64,000 nucleotides of DNA. Source: Leishmania infantum JPCM5 (taxonomy: Eukaryota > Euglenozoa > Kinetoplastea > Trypanosomatida > Trypanosomatidae). The notes under the pieces were generated by a model. The model was not told where the DNA came from. It did no database searches and worked only from the letters and a program-made list of their open reading frames with translations. Both the position numbers and the translations under genes were made by a program. The first letter of the stretch is position 1. Every line of letters begins with the position of its first letter. The stretch covers positions 379,501-443,500 of the forward strand of contig NC_009416.2 in the NCBI RefSeq assembly GCF_000002875.2, read 5' to 3'. Of this stretch, positions 52,799 through 63,692 are shown in pieces.

Positions 52799-55700
52799 AT
52801 GGACGGCTTTCGCTTTTACATGGAGGGGATCGGCCTGCCGGAGGGGAACACGCGGCGTGCGAACGCTGAGCTTATCGGCGCCATCAACAGCCCTGACCCA
52901 GCGGTCCAGCACAGCGGCTTGCAGATGTTGTGCGATCAACTCACGATGAGCTCCTTCATTTCGCCGTCCACGATGGCCACTATCCCGCTTGTTTTACCGT
53001 CGCTGCTTCGGTGCATCGCATCGTCGCAGGTGCGCGAGGTGTTCATCACGGCAGCCCGCGCCCTCACCTACATCATTGATGCTTTTCCTCGCACCTTCGA
53101 GACGTTCCCAACTCGTCACACCTTGATCGAAGTGCTGCTGCAGCACCTCCGCTCCATCCAGGATGTGGAGCTGTCGGAGCAGTGCATCACCTGTTTGGAG
53201 ATGATCACGCGGAGCCAGATGGGAAGCCGCGAGCTGCTGCACAACGACGGCGTCGAGGCGGTGCTTGGCTTCGCCGACTTCTTCACACTGCACAAGCAGC
53301 GTCAAATTTGGACCATTGTGCAACGGCTCGTCGGCGAGGTGGACGAGAGCAGCGTGCGGCATATTACTGCTTGCCTTCCCACACTGCGAATCGGCATGAC
53401 GAACGGCGACTCCGAGATACGTCAAAAGGCGATCGCCACACTGGCACAGGCCATCGAAGGCGTCAAGACGGACCGAGCCACCGTCGAGACCGTGTTCGGC
53501 GACGCGGCAGACCGCATCGCAGTCCTCCTACACGAGCGTGACGTCAACGACGACACGCTGTCGTCGGCGCTGTCCCTGTTGTTCGCAGGTGTGCAGTGGA
53601 GCGCCGGCATCGCCGCCTCGGTGATCCAAAGCGACCTATTCAACACGCTGCTCTCCTTACTGCAACCAGCGCCGGTTCCCGCGGTAGTGGCGGAGCAGCA
53701 CGCCGCCCCATCGGCGGCTGGAAGGGTTGCTCGCCGCAGCGCGGCGGCCGAACTGGTAGTGAGACGTGACTCCGGAATGGACTCTGGTGGGGGCGCCGGT
53801 ACTGAGCCAGCAGCTGCGCGGACGACGATGCTCACCTCGCACCAGCGCACCATTGTGTGCCGGCTATTGGCCTCTCTGTTGATTCCGTGCAGGACCGGCG
53901 CTACTGAGCAGCTTGAGCGGCTGGAGATGCTGACACAGCGGCCACTGCTCACTGGCGCCATGGCCCATGGCAATCGGTCGGGCATGGACGACGGTGATGA
54001 CGAGGATGAGGACTACACGACGGAAGAGGACGAGGACGGGGAGCAGATGCATGACTTCGACGATGATAGCGATGCCGACGCGACTCTGACGCACCTACGC
54101 GAGAGGGTAGCGCAGGAGCAGGGCCTCAAGATTGAGACCAAGGCGGCGTACGCCCGGTGCCGTGCCTCCGGTTTTATGTGCGATGGATGCGGGAAGAACT
54201 GCACCCCCGGTGACTGGTACCGGTGCAACGAGTGCCCCGACAAAGACTATTGCACTGCCTGCGTTTTGGAGCACTACAAGGACGACCACGGTGGCCAGCA
54301 CAGCTACACAGATATGGAGCAGGTAGTGGGGGCCGCGGCGCGCAATCGGGACAAGCTGGAGCTGTACCGCAAGTCGCCTCAGCTGCTCCAGCGCGTCTTG
54401 GAAGCCATTCCCACCGTTGTCTGCGTGTGCGTCTCCTCTGAGCTTGTTGCGGTGCGGACGTCGTGCCTCGACTTTCTCGTTAGCGCGGTTGACATGGCCT
54501 CCACGGAGCAGCTTCTCGCAAGCGACATCACAAAGGTCTCGCTCGGTGAGTCTCTAAACAACAATCTTCGCGGCGCCGATCTTGTCTGCAATGCTCTTGC
54601 GGTTGCTCTGGCGGGACGGCTGCTGCAAAAGCTGAGTGGCATCTATCAAGTGCAGTTCGCGCGCGAGGGCGTGAAGCTGAGCCTGCAAGTGCTGAAGCAG
54701 CGCTGCAAGGTGAAGGGGAGGACGACACTCACGCGTGAGGCGCGCACAGCCCTGACAACCTGCACTGCCGGGTGGAGCACCATCATCGGCACCGAGGCGT
54801 CAATACTGCTCCAGCGCTTCCTCGACGTCGAGGATGAGCAGGCAACCGAGCCCCTGCGTCGCGTGGTCGAGGAGCTCCGTCAAGACCACTTCAGCATCGC
54901 GATTGGCCTGCTGCGTGACGTGCTCGCTGGTGACGTTACGGCGTTTGAGTTTTTCTCGAGCGGCGTTGTGCGGGAGCTGCGAAACTGCTTAAGCCGCCAG
55001 CAGAACATCTACGCAGTGATGCACCTGGTCGCTGCGCTCTCCACGTCTCCGGCCGCGACGAGAGGTGGGAAAGCGAAAAAGAGTGCCGGGGTGGCGCCGA
55101 CGTTGGCTGCCACCACCGCTGGGCGGGTGGGTCAAGGCAGTGGTAGTCTGCTCTCCCACTTTGTGCACCACTTACACACAATACTGACGCTCCTCGACGA
55201 CTTTACCGTGCCCACGTACGACTTCATCGGCGGCGTTCACAACTACTTTGTCGTTTCCTTCGAGCCTCATCGCGCGTCTGTCGCAGTCGCTGGCGACACG
55301 ACGGCGGACACTTCCACTCCCAGTGCACGCGGCGACGGCGACAGCTCTGTTTCGCCGCGGCAGTGCATCAAGGCCCGCATTCGACCCATCTCTAGTGTCA
55401 GCGCCATGGCGCAAGTTCTGCAGCAGGAGGTGCTGCAGCAGGAGAGCGAGGACGGAGACAACGGCGACGGCGAAGAAGGCGAAGCCGTGACAAACGTCCT
55501 GCCCGATTTGCACCCGCGGCACTCCCCTATGTCCCGCGACGCAGAAACACCAATGCCAGCTGCTCCCTCGTCCCCTGCTTCAGCACCAGCGAACAGCAAC
55601 GTATGGATTCGCTATGGCACACATGTGCTGCCGCTGTCGATGACGATGCTGCAGATCATGGAGCACCTCGTCCTTCCTGCCGCGGCGGCCTCCGAAAATG

Positions 55701-57688
55701 AGGCGCGAGGCAGCCACCGCGACAACGCCGAAAGAAGGGCGAAGCCGCGTCACCAGCGGCGCGGAAAGCCCCACGACACCACCGCTCCAGAGGAGGGGGC
55801 ACACGAGGAGGAGGAAGCCCGGCACGGTGCTCACAGCCGTCTCGTTCCGCTGGACACATCGACCGCCGCTGGGTACTCGCTGCAGCGACCTGTCGTACTG
55901 TACTACAGCACCACCCCATACAACCCGCAGTACTACTCCTTGTACAAGGTCCCCAATGCATTCCCTGCCAGCGGCAATCCGCAGGCACCGCTGCAGGTGC
56001 GCCTGCCGTCGCAGGACCGTAAGCCGAGCGCAGTGCGGGATGTTCAAGAGCAGCTTGCTGGTGCCTTCCACTACAGCAAGCACGTGCTCTCCGACAGCCA
56101 GCGGGATGTACTGGGGCTGCTGGGCACGCTGCACGCCGCGGTAGCAAACTGGGCGGTGCTTCTCAACTATGTGCGAACGCAAGCCGCTGCAGAATCGAAA
56201 CATCTGCGCGGCGTCGACGTCGCATGCATTCTGAACACCTTTGCCCCTGCCATCTCCATCGCTGAGTTTCAGCACGCGAAGCTCAACAGCAAAGCAATTC
56301 AGCAGTGCTCTCAGATGCTGCTGGCTGGCCAGCAACGTGGCACGTGGGCAGTAAAACTTGCACTGGATTGCACCTACCTTTTTAGCTACTCGACGCGCAA
56401 GTTTCTCTTCGACGTCGGCTTCACGTCGACGGATCGCTGCTTGATTCAGATGCGCAAATACAGGGAACTGTTCGGCTTGAATGAGCCGCGGATGTCGAGT
56501 GAGCAAATGCGGGGCATCTACGGTCAGCTCAAGAAGGAGACGAAGCGGGTGTGGCGTGAGGACGTCTTGGAGTGCGCGAAGAAGGTGCTTAGCGCGCAGG
56601 ACGCACGGGCGCGGAACCTTGTCTGGAGCTTTCACTTCTACAACGAAAATGGCTGGGGCGATGGCCCGACGCGCGAGTTCTACACCCTCGTCAGCCAAGA
56701 GCTGCGACAGCGCAAGCTGGGACTCTGGCGCGACGGCAACGAGGCCGCCGATGATAATGAGTACAATACCGCCGCCTATGGTCTGTTCCCGAAACCGGTG
56801 CTGCCGGGGTCGGCTCAGGAGAAGGACCACCTGGTACCTTTCTTCCGTCTTATTGGCCGCTTTATCGGCCGTGCCCTCGTTGACGAGCACGTGCCCGGCC
56901 TCCCGCTCTCACCGGTCTTCCTCCGCCTCTTGCGCGGTGACGTGTGCGGGATCCACGATGTGCATGACCTCAGCGAGGAGGTCGGGCGTCTGCTGGTTGC
57001 TATGGCGGGAGCCGCCGCGAGTGGGCACGCGCGCGTGCAGCTGCCAGGGCAGACGAAAGCGGTGGAGGTGCAGGACCTCGCCCTCGACTTCACGCTCCCG
57101 GGGGACGACAGCGTGGAGCTGTGTGCGGATGGGGCGAAGACGGCAGTGACGGCGAACAACATGATGGCCTACTGTGACGCCGTGACGAGCTTTTTGCTCG
57201 ATCGCGGGGTTGCCGCGGCGGTCCATGCTCTCCGCGAGGGCTTCCACTGGTACATACCGCTAGTGGCGTTGCAGATGCTCAGCGTGGACGAGTTGTACCA
57301 GCTCATCGCTGGCCACGAGACTGCAATCACGCGCGACGACTTTGAGAAGTACAGCGAGGCGAATTACGGGTACACCCTTAACTGCAAGCATGTACAGTGG
57401 CTCTTTGACATCCTGGCCGCCTTCACGGTGGAGGAGCAGAAGCAGTTCTTTTTTTTCCTCACCGGCTCTGCGCACCTCCCTGTTGGCGGCCTGGGTCGAC
57501 TGCGGCCGTCCTTTACCATTGTGCGGAAAACGTCCGAGGATGCCAGCATCAAGGAAGAGGACATGCTGCCATCCGCCATGACGTGCCAGAATTACTTGAA
57601 GCTGCCGCAGTACAACACGAAAGAAGAGATGGAGAAAAAGCTTCGCTTCGCCATGACCGAGGGCAGCGGTGTGTTCTTGCTCTCCTAG
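52799..57688 (+). CDS. HECT-domain E3 ubiquitin ligase with ZZ zinc finger
   Basis: A 1629-residue protein. The N-terminal 300 residues are helical repeats of the armadillo/HEAT kind. A strongly acidic stretch lies at about 397-428. A ZZ-type zinc finger at about 461-505 shows the Cys pairs CDGC, CNEC and CTAC and a closing His pair. A middle region has further helical repeats with low-complexity linkers near 820-1000. The HECT domain occupies about 1275-1629, with the opening FHFYNENGWGDGPTREFY, an RLIGRFIGRALVDE segment, and Cys1596 in the TCQNYLKLP motif, 33 residues from the end as in the family. It should transfer ubiquitin through a Cys1596 thioester. ARM repeats plus HECT recall the UPL3/TRIP12 group; the ZZ finger in that position is an addition. 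Substrates cannot be inferred. Start and stop are unambiguous. Confidence 0.93.
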   Translation: MDGFRFYMEGIGLPEGNTRRANAELIGAINSPDPAVQHSGLQMLCDQLTMSSFISPSTMATIPLVLPSLLRCIASSQVREVFITAARALTYIIDAFPRTFETFPTRHTLIEVLLQHLRSIQDVELSEQCITCLEMITRSQMGSRELLHNDGVEAVLGFADFFTLHKQRQIWTIVQRLVGEVDESSVRHITACLPTLRIGMTNGDSEIRQKAIATLAQAIEGVKTDRATVETVFGDAADRIAVLLHERDVNDDTLSSALSLLFAGVQWSAGIAASVIQSDLFNTLLSLLQPAPVPAVVAEQHAAPSAAGRVARRSAAAELVVRRDSGMDSGGGAGTEPAAARTTMLTSHQRTIVCRLLASLLIPCRTGATEQLERLEMLTQRPLLTGAMAHGNRSGMDDGDDEDEDYTTEEDEDGEQMHDFDDDSDADATLTHLRERVAQEQGLKIETKAAYARCRASGFMCDGCGKNCTPGDWYRCNECPDKDYCTACVLEHYKDDHGGQHSYTDMEQVVGAAARNRDKLELYRKSPQLLQRVLEAIPTVVCVCVSSELVAVRTSCLDFLVSAVDMASTEQLLASDITKVSLGESLNNNLRGADLVCNALAVALAGRLLQKLSGIYQVQFAREGVKLSLQVLKQRCKVKGRTTLTREARTALTTCTAGWSTIIGTEASILLQRFLDVEDEQATEPLRRVVEELRQDHFSIAIGLLRDVLAGDVTAFEFFSSGVVRELRNCLSRQQNIYAVMHLVAALSTSPAATRGGKAKKSAGVAPTLAATTAGRVGQGSGSLLSHFVHHLHTILTLLDDFTVPTYDFIGGVHNYFVVSFEPHRASVAVAGDTTADTSTPSARGDGDSSVSPRQCIKARIRPISSVSAMAQVLQQEVLQQESEDGDNGDGEEGEAVTNVLPDLHPRHSPMSRDAETPMPAAPSSPASAPANSNVWIRYGTHVLPLSMTMLQIMEHLVLPAAAASENEARGSHRDNAERRAKPRHQRRGKPHDTTAPEEGAHEEEEARHGAHSRLVPLDTSTAAGYSLQRPVVLYYSTTPYNPQYYSLYKVPNAFPASGNPQAPLQVRLPSQDRKPSAVRDVQEQLAGAFHYSKHVLSDSQRDVLGLLGTLHAAVANWAVLLNYVRTQAAAESKHLRGVDVACILNTFAPAISIAEFQHAKLNSKAIQQCSQMLLAGQQRGTWAVKLALDCTYLFSYSTRKFLFDVGFTSTDRCLIQMRKYRELFGLNEPRMSSEQMRGIYGQLKKETKRVWREDVLECAKKVLSAQDARARNLVWSFHFYNENGWGDGPTREFYTLVSQELRQRKLGLWRDGNEAADDNEYNTAAYGLFPKPVLPGSAQEKDHLVPFFRLIGRFIGRALVDEHVPGLPLSPVFLRLLRGDVCGIHDVHDLSEEVGRLLVAMAGAAASGHARVQLPGQTKAVEVQDLALDFTLPGDDSVELCADGAKTAVTANNMMAYCDAVTSFLLDRGVAAAVHALREGFHWYIPLVALQMLSVDELYQLIAGHETAITRDDFEKYSEANYGYTLNCKHVQWLFDILAAFTVEEQKQFFFFLTGSAHLPVGGLGRLRPSFTIVRKTSEDASIKEEDMLPSAMTCQNYLKLPQYNTKEEMEKKLRFAMTEGSGVFLLS

Positions 57689-58715
57689 ATACCTCAGCGG
57701 TTGCCCCAGGCCGTGGAAGCAGCTATATATGAAAGTATAGATGTTTGTCATCGAGTGTGCCTGGTCTCTCGACTTGCTCTTCTTTGATCTGGTTGTTGCG
57801 GACACTTTTCGGGGGTTTATTTTTGTCTTTTGTTTCCTGTAACGCTGCCGTCGTGGTGGCCTTTTCGGCAGACCTCTTTGGTGCCAGCCTTCGGGTGTTG
57901 CTGTTCGAGGCGGAAGAGAGAACTTTTGAGTGAGAGAGAGTGCGGTGGGGGGGGGGGCGGTGGTGCCCGCTACCTGCTCTTCCTCCCTCCTCGTGAGTTT
58001 ACCGGCGACAATCAACGTATTCTATCGCACTCTCTCATGGTGCAACTCCCTCCACAATGAACTGACACACACGGACGCAAACATCTATTCCGATTCATGT
58101 GGACGTCCCTGCGTGGTTCTAGCGGGGGAGGGGGGCAGCCGGGGCGCCTCAGCCGCTTGGGTGAGCGTGTCCTTTCCCTTCTCCTGGTTGCCATGCTGAC
58201 CCAGGTGGCGGATGGCGAAACTCCCACAGAGAGACACATCAGACTCTGTCGGCGGTGCTCGATTCACCGTTGACGAGGCCGAACTTCCGTCTTGGCACTA
58301 GGCTGCGCACCTACGTCTGTGCTCTGTTGAGGGGACATGCCGCTTGGCATACTTGTGAACACGCTCTCCTTGCCTCTTCTACTGTACGCCTGTACGCTCC
58401 ACCTTCCTTCTCTCTCGCTCCTCCCTCACTGGCTCTCTGTCGTGCGCTCGGCGCACGTTCCATGCTCCCGCCGTCCCCTCCGCCCTCCCCACCTCACCCC
58501 GCGCCTTTCCTGCCTTTTCATGTCCCTCTGAGCTCTATGCTCTTTGCACGAGTTTGGCAGTGATTTAACTTCGTCGCCGAAAGAGGACGTCTTCCAAGGA
58601 AGAGGTTTCGGAAGGGGCGAAACGTCGGCAAAGGACGCGCGCGTTGAGCGGCATTGTGTCTGCCTTGCATTCGTGTCCTTCCCTCTCCCACCACCAGGCA
58701 CACTTATCCGAGCAT

Positions 58716-58735
58716 ACACACACACACACACACAC
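58716..58735. repeat. (AC)10 microsatellite
   Basis: Twenty nt of AC dinucleotide in spacer. Confidence 0.9.
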
Positions 58736-59104
58736 GATCGAACAAGGGTGACTTCTCTGGGAAGGGGAGTGCTGAGGGAGAGGTCCCTCTCGAGTTTCCG
58801 TGTGTGACTTTTGCACACCACGCCGACACCGGGCAAGGGGACGGCGTTTTCTGTTCTTCTCCCTTTCCCTCTTTGCCGCGCCTTTCCCCACTGAAGGCAT
58901 CCCTTTTCTTGGTGGTGGTTGTTTCGATGTGCGTGTGTATGTGCTAATCCGTCCCGCTCCCTGCCTGCCTCCCCCTCTGTAACTATCTGTTGTGGTCGTG
59001 CTCCTCCTCGTGCGCTCCACTTTCCCGTCAAGTGGACGTTGCATCATCGTGAGTGGGGTTTCTCGTGGGGTTTTGCGTTTAATTTTACCTGTTTGTGTGT
59101 GCGT

Positions 59105-59142
59105 GTGTTTTCTGCTCCTCTTTGTGTGCTGTGTTGGTGTAG
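59105..59142 (+). promoter_or_regulatory. Candidate trans-splice acceptor, exportin 1
   Basis: A T-rich tract (about 59106-59130) with AG at 59141-59142, 161 nt upstream of the ATG. Confidence 0.45.
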
Positions 59143-59302
59143 GGTTTGCGCAGAGGTCGACCCGGACGTCCGTCTTCCCTTTCTTGTTTTCCCGTCAATA
59201 CTCCATCCTCCGTTTTCGTCTCTCGTTGTTGTTGCTGTTGTCTTTCTGTGCCGTTCTTGTGCGGCCGCCTGGGAGTTCTCGCGCCGAGCTGCGCTAATTG
59301 AC

Positions 59303-62300
59303 ATGGACGCCATTTTAGATTTCAGTAAGCCGCTCGATGTACAGCGGTTTGAGCAGGTCGTGACGGCCATGTCCTCCGGTAGTCCAGCGGAGATTATGGA
59401 GGCGCAGGAGGTGCTGACGCGTTTCAAGGCGAACCCAGAGGCGTTCTTCCGCGTCGACAAGCTGCTCACCGAGTCGCGCAACACAAACACGCGCTTCTTT
59501 GCGCTGCAGGTATTGGATGATACGATTCTGCATCGATGGAACACCCTCTCCGCAGACAACCAGCAGGCGATTCGCAACTTCGTTGTGAGCCTGATCGTCC
59601 GCGAGTGCACGAGCTTCGCCCACATCCGCCAGAACCGCACCCTGCTGACAAAGATGAACATGACACTCGTGTCGATCGCGAAGCGCGAGTGGCCGGTGCG
59701 GTGGCCGAACTTTGTGCAGGAAATCTCGACAAGCGCGTCGCCATCGGAGCCGATGGTGGAGAACAACCTCAACCTACTTCGCCTTGTAGGAGAGGAGGTG
59801 TTCGAGTTCGGCGAAAAGACGCTGACGTCGCGGTGGGTGGAGCGTAAGAAGCAGGCTCTGGCACAGGACTTCCGCTTCATCATGGAGCTGTGCGTCATGG
59901 TAATCGTCAACGCAGAGGACACGGTGCTGCTCCGCACGGCCCTCTCCACGCTGGAGGTGTACGTGCCGTGGATGACACCGGAGCTCATCTTCAATGAGCA
60001 AGTGCTGCAAAGCATCTCGCGTCTGGTCGTCAGCGACGGCAACGTCCGTAGCGAGGCGGTGCGGTGCTTGGCAGAGATGTGCTCTGCTGCCACGAGTAGC
60101 GGTGCCGCCGGCGATCAGCAGGTGCGCTGCATTCTCGAAACATTCAAGACAGCGCTCGGGAACATCATGAGCGCGTTCCCGACGACCCACTCCTCCGTTA
60201 TGGAGCGCGTCGTCACCTTGTACGAGCAGGGGTCGCTGGTTGACAAGGAGTACGTGGCGAATTTGAACCTGCTCCTGATTGCTTTCCTTAGACACTACTA
60301 CGCAAGCATATCTTACGACGACATGTTGCTCGTCACCTGTCATGAGATGCTCGTCGGCATGAGCAACATCAACGAAAAGGAGCTCTTTAAGGCGTGCGTG
60401 GAATACTGGTGGTGGCTGGGCGATCACCTGCTGCGGGCGCCCGCCAGCGTTGTGAAGCGGAACCTCATGTCGAAGCTGCCGCGGGTTCTCTCCGACGTTC
60501 GCTTTGTGCTTATCCGCCGCATGGCGAAGCCGGAGGAGGTGATCATTGTAGAAGAGGAGGGCGAGATTCGCCGGCAGCACGTCACCGACGTCGAGGAGCT
60601 GCAGCTCTACAATCTGATGCGGCAGACGCTGGTGTTCCTCACCCACCTGGACCCGAAGGACACGCGCAATATTATGACCGATCTGATGAAGCGGCAGCTG
60701 GACCGAAGCGAGTGGTCGTGGCACAACTGCAACACCCTTTGCTGGGCTGTCGGCTCCATCTCCATGGCCCTCTCCGAGCAGGACGAGAGCGACCTCTTTG
60801 TGAAGATCATCACCGACCTCCTCACGCTCTTCAAGACCATGAGCGGGAAAGACAACCGGGCCGTGATCGCGAGCGATGTCATGTTCATTGTTGGCCAGTA
60901 CCCCCGCTACCTGCGCAATCACGCCACCTTCCTCTCCACTGTGACACGGAAGGTGTTCCAGTTCATGCGGGAAAAATTTCCCGGTGTGCAAGACATGGCC
61001 GTCGACACCTTCGTGAAGCTTAGCAAGCAGCTCGACGCCAAGTACGCGGAGGTGAACGGTAGCACCAGCCTCGCATCCGAGGTGGCGAAGACGTGGAGCT
61101 CTATCACAGAGATGCTCTCCTTGCAGCAGGTGCAGACATGCTTCAACGCCGCTGGCTACATGATCGCTGCCGGCTCGACGGAGCAGCAGCGCGCGCTGCT
61201 GCTCGAGACATTCCTGACGGACACAAACGCCCGGTTCAAGGCGTGCACGGCGTCCGCGGCCGCCGCTGGGAGCGCCTTCTGCCAAAGCGAGGAAGCGATG
61301 GTAGAGCTGCTGCACTACCTGCGCGTGTTCAGCAATGTGGCGGACTCGTGCGGTGACGTGTTTGTGTACGAGATGATGATGATCACTCAAGACCTCTACG
61401 GTTTTTACCGCATGTTTTCCGAGGCGCAGGTGAGGGCCATCGCCGACGGCGGCGAGACGGCGCTGCATCGCCCTGAAATGAGGTACGTGCGCCTTGCCAA
61501 GCGTGAGATTCTGCGCATTTTTGAGCGCTTCGTGAGCCACGCGACACAGCTGAAGTTCATCGCAGAATCCTGCCTGCCGGACATGTTTTCAGTCGTGCTG
61601 CTCGACTACGAGAACGCGATTGCGGCGGCAAAGGAGCCCGGGGCGCTGGCTTTGGCGACCGCGTGCGTGCGCACTCTAGGTCGGTGTATCGAGAACAATT
61701 GCGAGGCGATCCTCGACCACACGTTCAACACCACCGTCGCCATCATTGCCCAGGACATGGAGAGCCACCCTGATTTTCGTGTTAACCTTTTTAAGCTCCT
61801 GCAGGCGCTGAACGCGCACTGCTTTGAGGCGTTTATCTGCTACACATCCACTCACGAGGATGTTGTGCTGGGCATGCTGTGGGCCATCAAGCACACGGAC
61901 TACCCGACCATGTCCACCGGACTGGAAACGCTGGACTTGTTTCTCGAGAACGTGTCGAAGTCCGAGTACGCGGAGGTGTTCTTCAAGGCTTACATGCAGC
62001 GCATCTTGGTGGACGTGATGGTCGCGTCGATGGACTCCCTGCACGCCTCTGGCTTCCAGCACCACGTCCGGATTCTTCAGAAGCTTTTCAACGTTTCCTC
62101 CATGGTGCCGCCGGACACGCCAACGATTGGCAAAAACGTCATTCGCGCCTACCTGCTGGACAGCCTCACCGTTATTCCGACGCTGACGACGACTTCCATT
62201 CTGAGTTTTGTGGATATGTGCTACGAGTCCTTCACGGATGACGAGCGCTTTCGCACCCAGTTTGCCGACTTTCTGATCGAGGTGAAGGTCTGGGGTGCGG

Positions 62301-62416
62301 AACAGGAGAACAAGATGCAGGAGGAGGACGAGCGTCGACTGCGCGAGGAGACTATTCCGGGCTTCTCAAACCTGTCCATGGAAGATCCGCCGGCAAACCC
62401 ATTCACCTCTCTCTGA
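59303..62416 (+). CDS. XPO1: Exportin 1 (CRM1)
   Basis: A 1037-residue karyopherin that carries leucine-rich NES cargoes and RNP complexes out of the nucleus with RanGTP. The length is close to the ~1070 of other eukaryotes. The importin-beta N-terminal domain (about 30-100) and the CRIME region (about 100-240, with KREWPVRWPNFVQEI) are clear. The most conserved stretch, at about 500-545, covers the NES-binding groove and includes GKDNRAVIAS and FIVGQYPRYL. In that groove the Cys that leptomycin B modifies (human Cys528, in DLLGLCEQ) aligns with Phe510 (DLLTLFKT). HEAT repeats continue to the C-terminal IPGFSNL segment. The frame is open upstream to 58919, but the ATG at 59303 fits the family N-terminus. 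A 588-codon antisense frame is a codon-bias shadow. Identification is secure. Confidence 0.97.
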   Translation: MDAILDFSKPLDVQRFEQVVTAMSSGSPAEIMEAQEVLTRFKANPEAFFRVDKLLTESRNTNTRFFALQVLDDTILHRWNTLSADNQQAIRNFVVSLIVRECTSFAHIRQNRTLLTKMNMTLVSIAKREWPVRWPNFVQEISTSASPSEPMVENNLNLLRLVGEEVFEFGEKTLTSRWVERKKQALAQDFRFIMELCVMVIVNAEDTVLLRTALSTLEVYVPWMTPELIFNEQVLQSISRLVVSDGNVRSEAVRCLAEMCSAATSSGAAGDQQVRCILETFKTALGNIMSAFPTTHSSVMERVVTLYEQGSLVDKEYVANLNLLLIAFLRHYYASISYDDMLLVTCHEMLVGMSNINEKELFKACVEYWWWLGDHLLRAPASVVKRNLMSKLPRVLSDVRFVLIRRMAKPEEVIIVEEEGEIRRQHVTDVEELQLYNLMRQTLVFLTHLDPKDTRNIMTDLMKRQLDRSEWSWHNCNTLCWAVGSISMALSEQDESDLFVKIITDLLTLFKTMSGKDNRAVIASDVMFIVGQYPRYLRNHATFLSTVTRKVFQFMREKFPGVQDMAVDTFVKLSKQLDAKYAEVNGSTSLASEVAKTWSSITEMLSLQQVQTCFNAAGYMIAAGSTEQQRALLLETFLTDTNARFKACTASAAAAGSAFCQSEEAMVELLHYLRVFSNVADSCGDVFVYEMMMITQDLYGFYRMFSEAQVRAIADGGETALHRPEMRYVRLAKREILRIFERFVSHATQLKFIAESCLPDMFSVVLLDYENAIAAAKEPGALALATACVRTLGRCIENNCEAILDHTFNTTVAIIAQDMESHPDFRVNLFKLLQALNAHCFEAFICYTSTHEDVVLGMLWAIKHTDYPTMSTGLETLDLFLENVSKSEYAEVFFKAYMQRILVDVMVASMDSLHASGFQHHVRILQKLFNVSSMVPPDTPTIGKNVIRAYLLDSLTVIPTLTTTSILSFVDMCYESFTDDERFRTQFADFLIEVKVWGAEQENKMQEEDERRLREETIPGFSNLSMEDPPANPFTSL

Positions 62417-62910
62417 CGCAGGCAGATGCGCAGATGGGCAGGACAGGGGACCAGCCTCCATTTGTCGGCCTCACTGTCGTCGCCACCGGCGCCCCTCCAA
62501 ACACACACGCACGCCTCCCTCTTTCTTCCCTCTCAAGATTCCCTCTGCCGATCCTGCTGTGAGGGGCGTGCGTCCTTTTTACTTCGTTGATTGCGTTGGT
62601 GGATGATACAATGCAGAGCCACGACAGAGTCGAGGCTTTGAGTAGCGGCCCGTGTGGAGGAAAGGAGGGGGGAACGGTGGCGGCACAGAATGTATGCCGT
62701 CCGTTACGCGCTGCTCTTGAATAACGCAGCTGATGCACGACGAAAAGGACAAGGAGAAAAGCCGAACAAAGTACAAAACATGCACGTGCTCTTGCCTTCT
62801 CACGCTTATCTGCACCCCACTGTTTTGCGGACTGGTGAGACACCTCTTAACGGGCGGTGCTGAGCTGGCCCGCGTGTGTATGCCGATACGGCGCACAGCT
62901 TTTTCTCTCT

Positions 62911-62927
62911 GTGTGTGTGTGTGTGTT
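62911..62927. repeat. (GT)8 microsatellite
   Basis: About 17 nt of GT dinucleotide in spacer. Confidence 0.9.
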
Positions 62928-63631
62928 TAAGTCGCCCAAAAGCGCAACAGCAGAAAACGCGCCAAACCAAACGAACAGGGAAGCATGTGCGACTTTCCCA
63001 GACAATGTTTTCGAGCTGCCTGTCGTGTTTGTGCTCCAGCTTGTCCCTGGTGCACCCACTTTCTCCGTGTCAATCACCTCCTTCTACCCCCCCCCCGCGC
63101 GCACCATTACCACAAACCTCTTGTTCTCTGTGTTGGTGTGCTCTTCGGGAAGCAAACGCGTTTGCTTCCTTGCCGGTGCACTTTACTGCTGCAAGCTGAC
63201 GCACACGCGCCCCAGTACATGGAGCATGGATCGCTACTCCCGTCACCCACTCCTCATCTCGGCCTCTGCGGTTTCTTCTCCCCCGAGCACCTTGAGGAGT
63301 GGAACGTCCTTCACAGCCCACTGTCTCACCTCTCTCTGCGGCACTTGCTTGCTCCCTCGCTCGTTTACACTGCTCCCTGCTTCGGTGTACATTGCCGCGT
63401 ACATTTTGACGGCGAGTGGCGCGCAGGCAGCCGCGGATACGCACTCTTTCACCTGGGCCACCTTCCCCCTCCCCCTCGCCCGCACTTCTCGTCGCTGGGC
63501 CGTGTCGCGGTCATCGTGTGTTCCATACGCACACATACATACACGTTCCCCCGCAGCGGTCACTACCCTAGCCGAGGCGCTTCGCATTTCGGCAGCCCCC
63601 ACCCCCTCCCCATCGCGTAGACGAATCTCCT

Positions 63632-63674
63632 TAATCCCTTCTACTGTTTCTTTTCGCCCTTTCGAGTCGTTTAG
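63632..63674 (+). promoter_or_regulatory. Candidate trans-splice acceptor, carrier gene
   Basis: A pyrimidine tract (about 63633-63672) ends with AG at 63673-63674, only 18 nt before the ATG at 63693; an upstream acceptor is also possible. Confidence 0.45.
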
Positions 63675-63692
63675 CTCGTGTTGATTCGTGTA

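Larger units (their letters stand above)
57689..59302 (+). other. Intergenic region between HECT ligase and exportin 1
   Basis: About 1.6 kb of spacer. It holds a G11 run at 57947-57957, an AC microsatellite at 58716-58735, C/T-rich runs, and the exportin splice signal. No credible gene is seen. Confidence 0.6.
62417..63692 (+). other. Intergenic region between exportin 1 and the carrier gene
   Basis: About 1.3 kb. It contains a TG microsatellite at 62911-62927, a C10 run near 63089 and long pyrimidine-rich stretches. No credible gene is seen. Confidence 0.6.

Noticed and set aside
55580..56890. 436-codon - strand frame inside the HECT ligase gene
   Set aside because: Shadow of the HECT gene; no domain.
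59774..61540. 588-codon - strand frame inside exportin 1
   Set aside because: Codon-bias shadow of a secure gene; GC at third positions keeps the antisense frame open.
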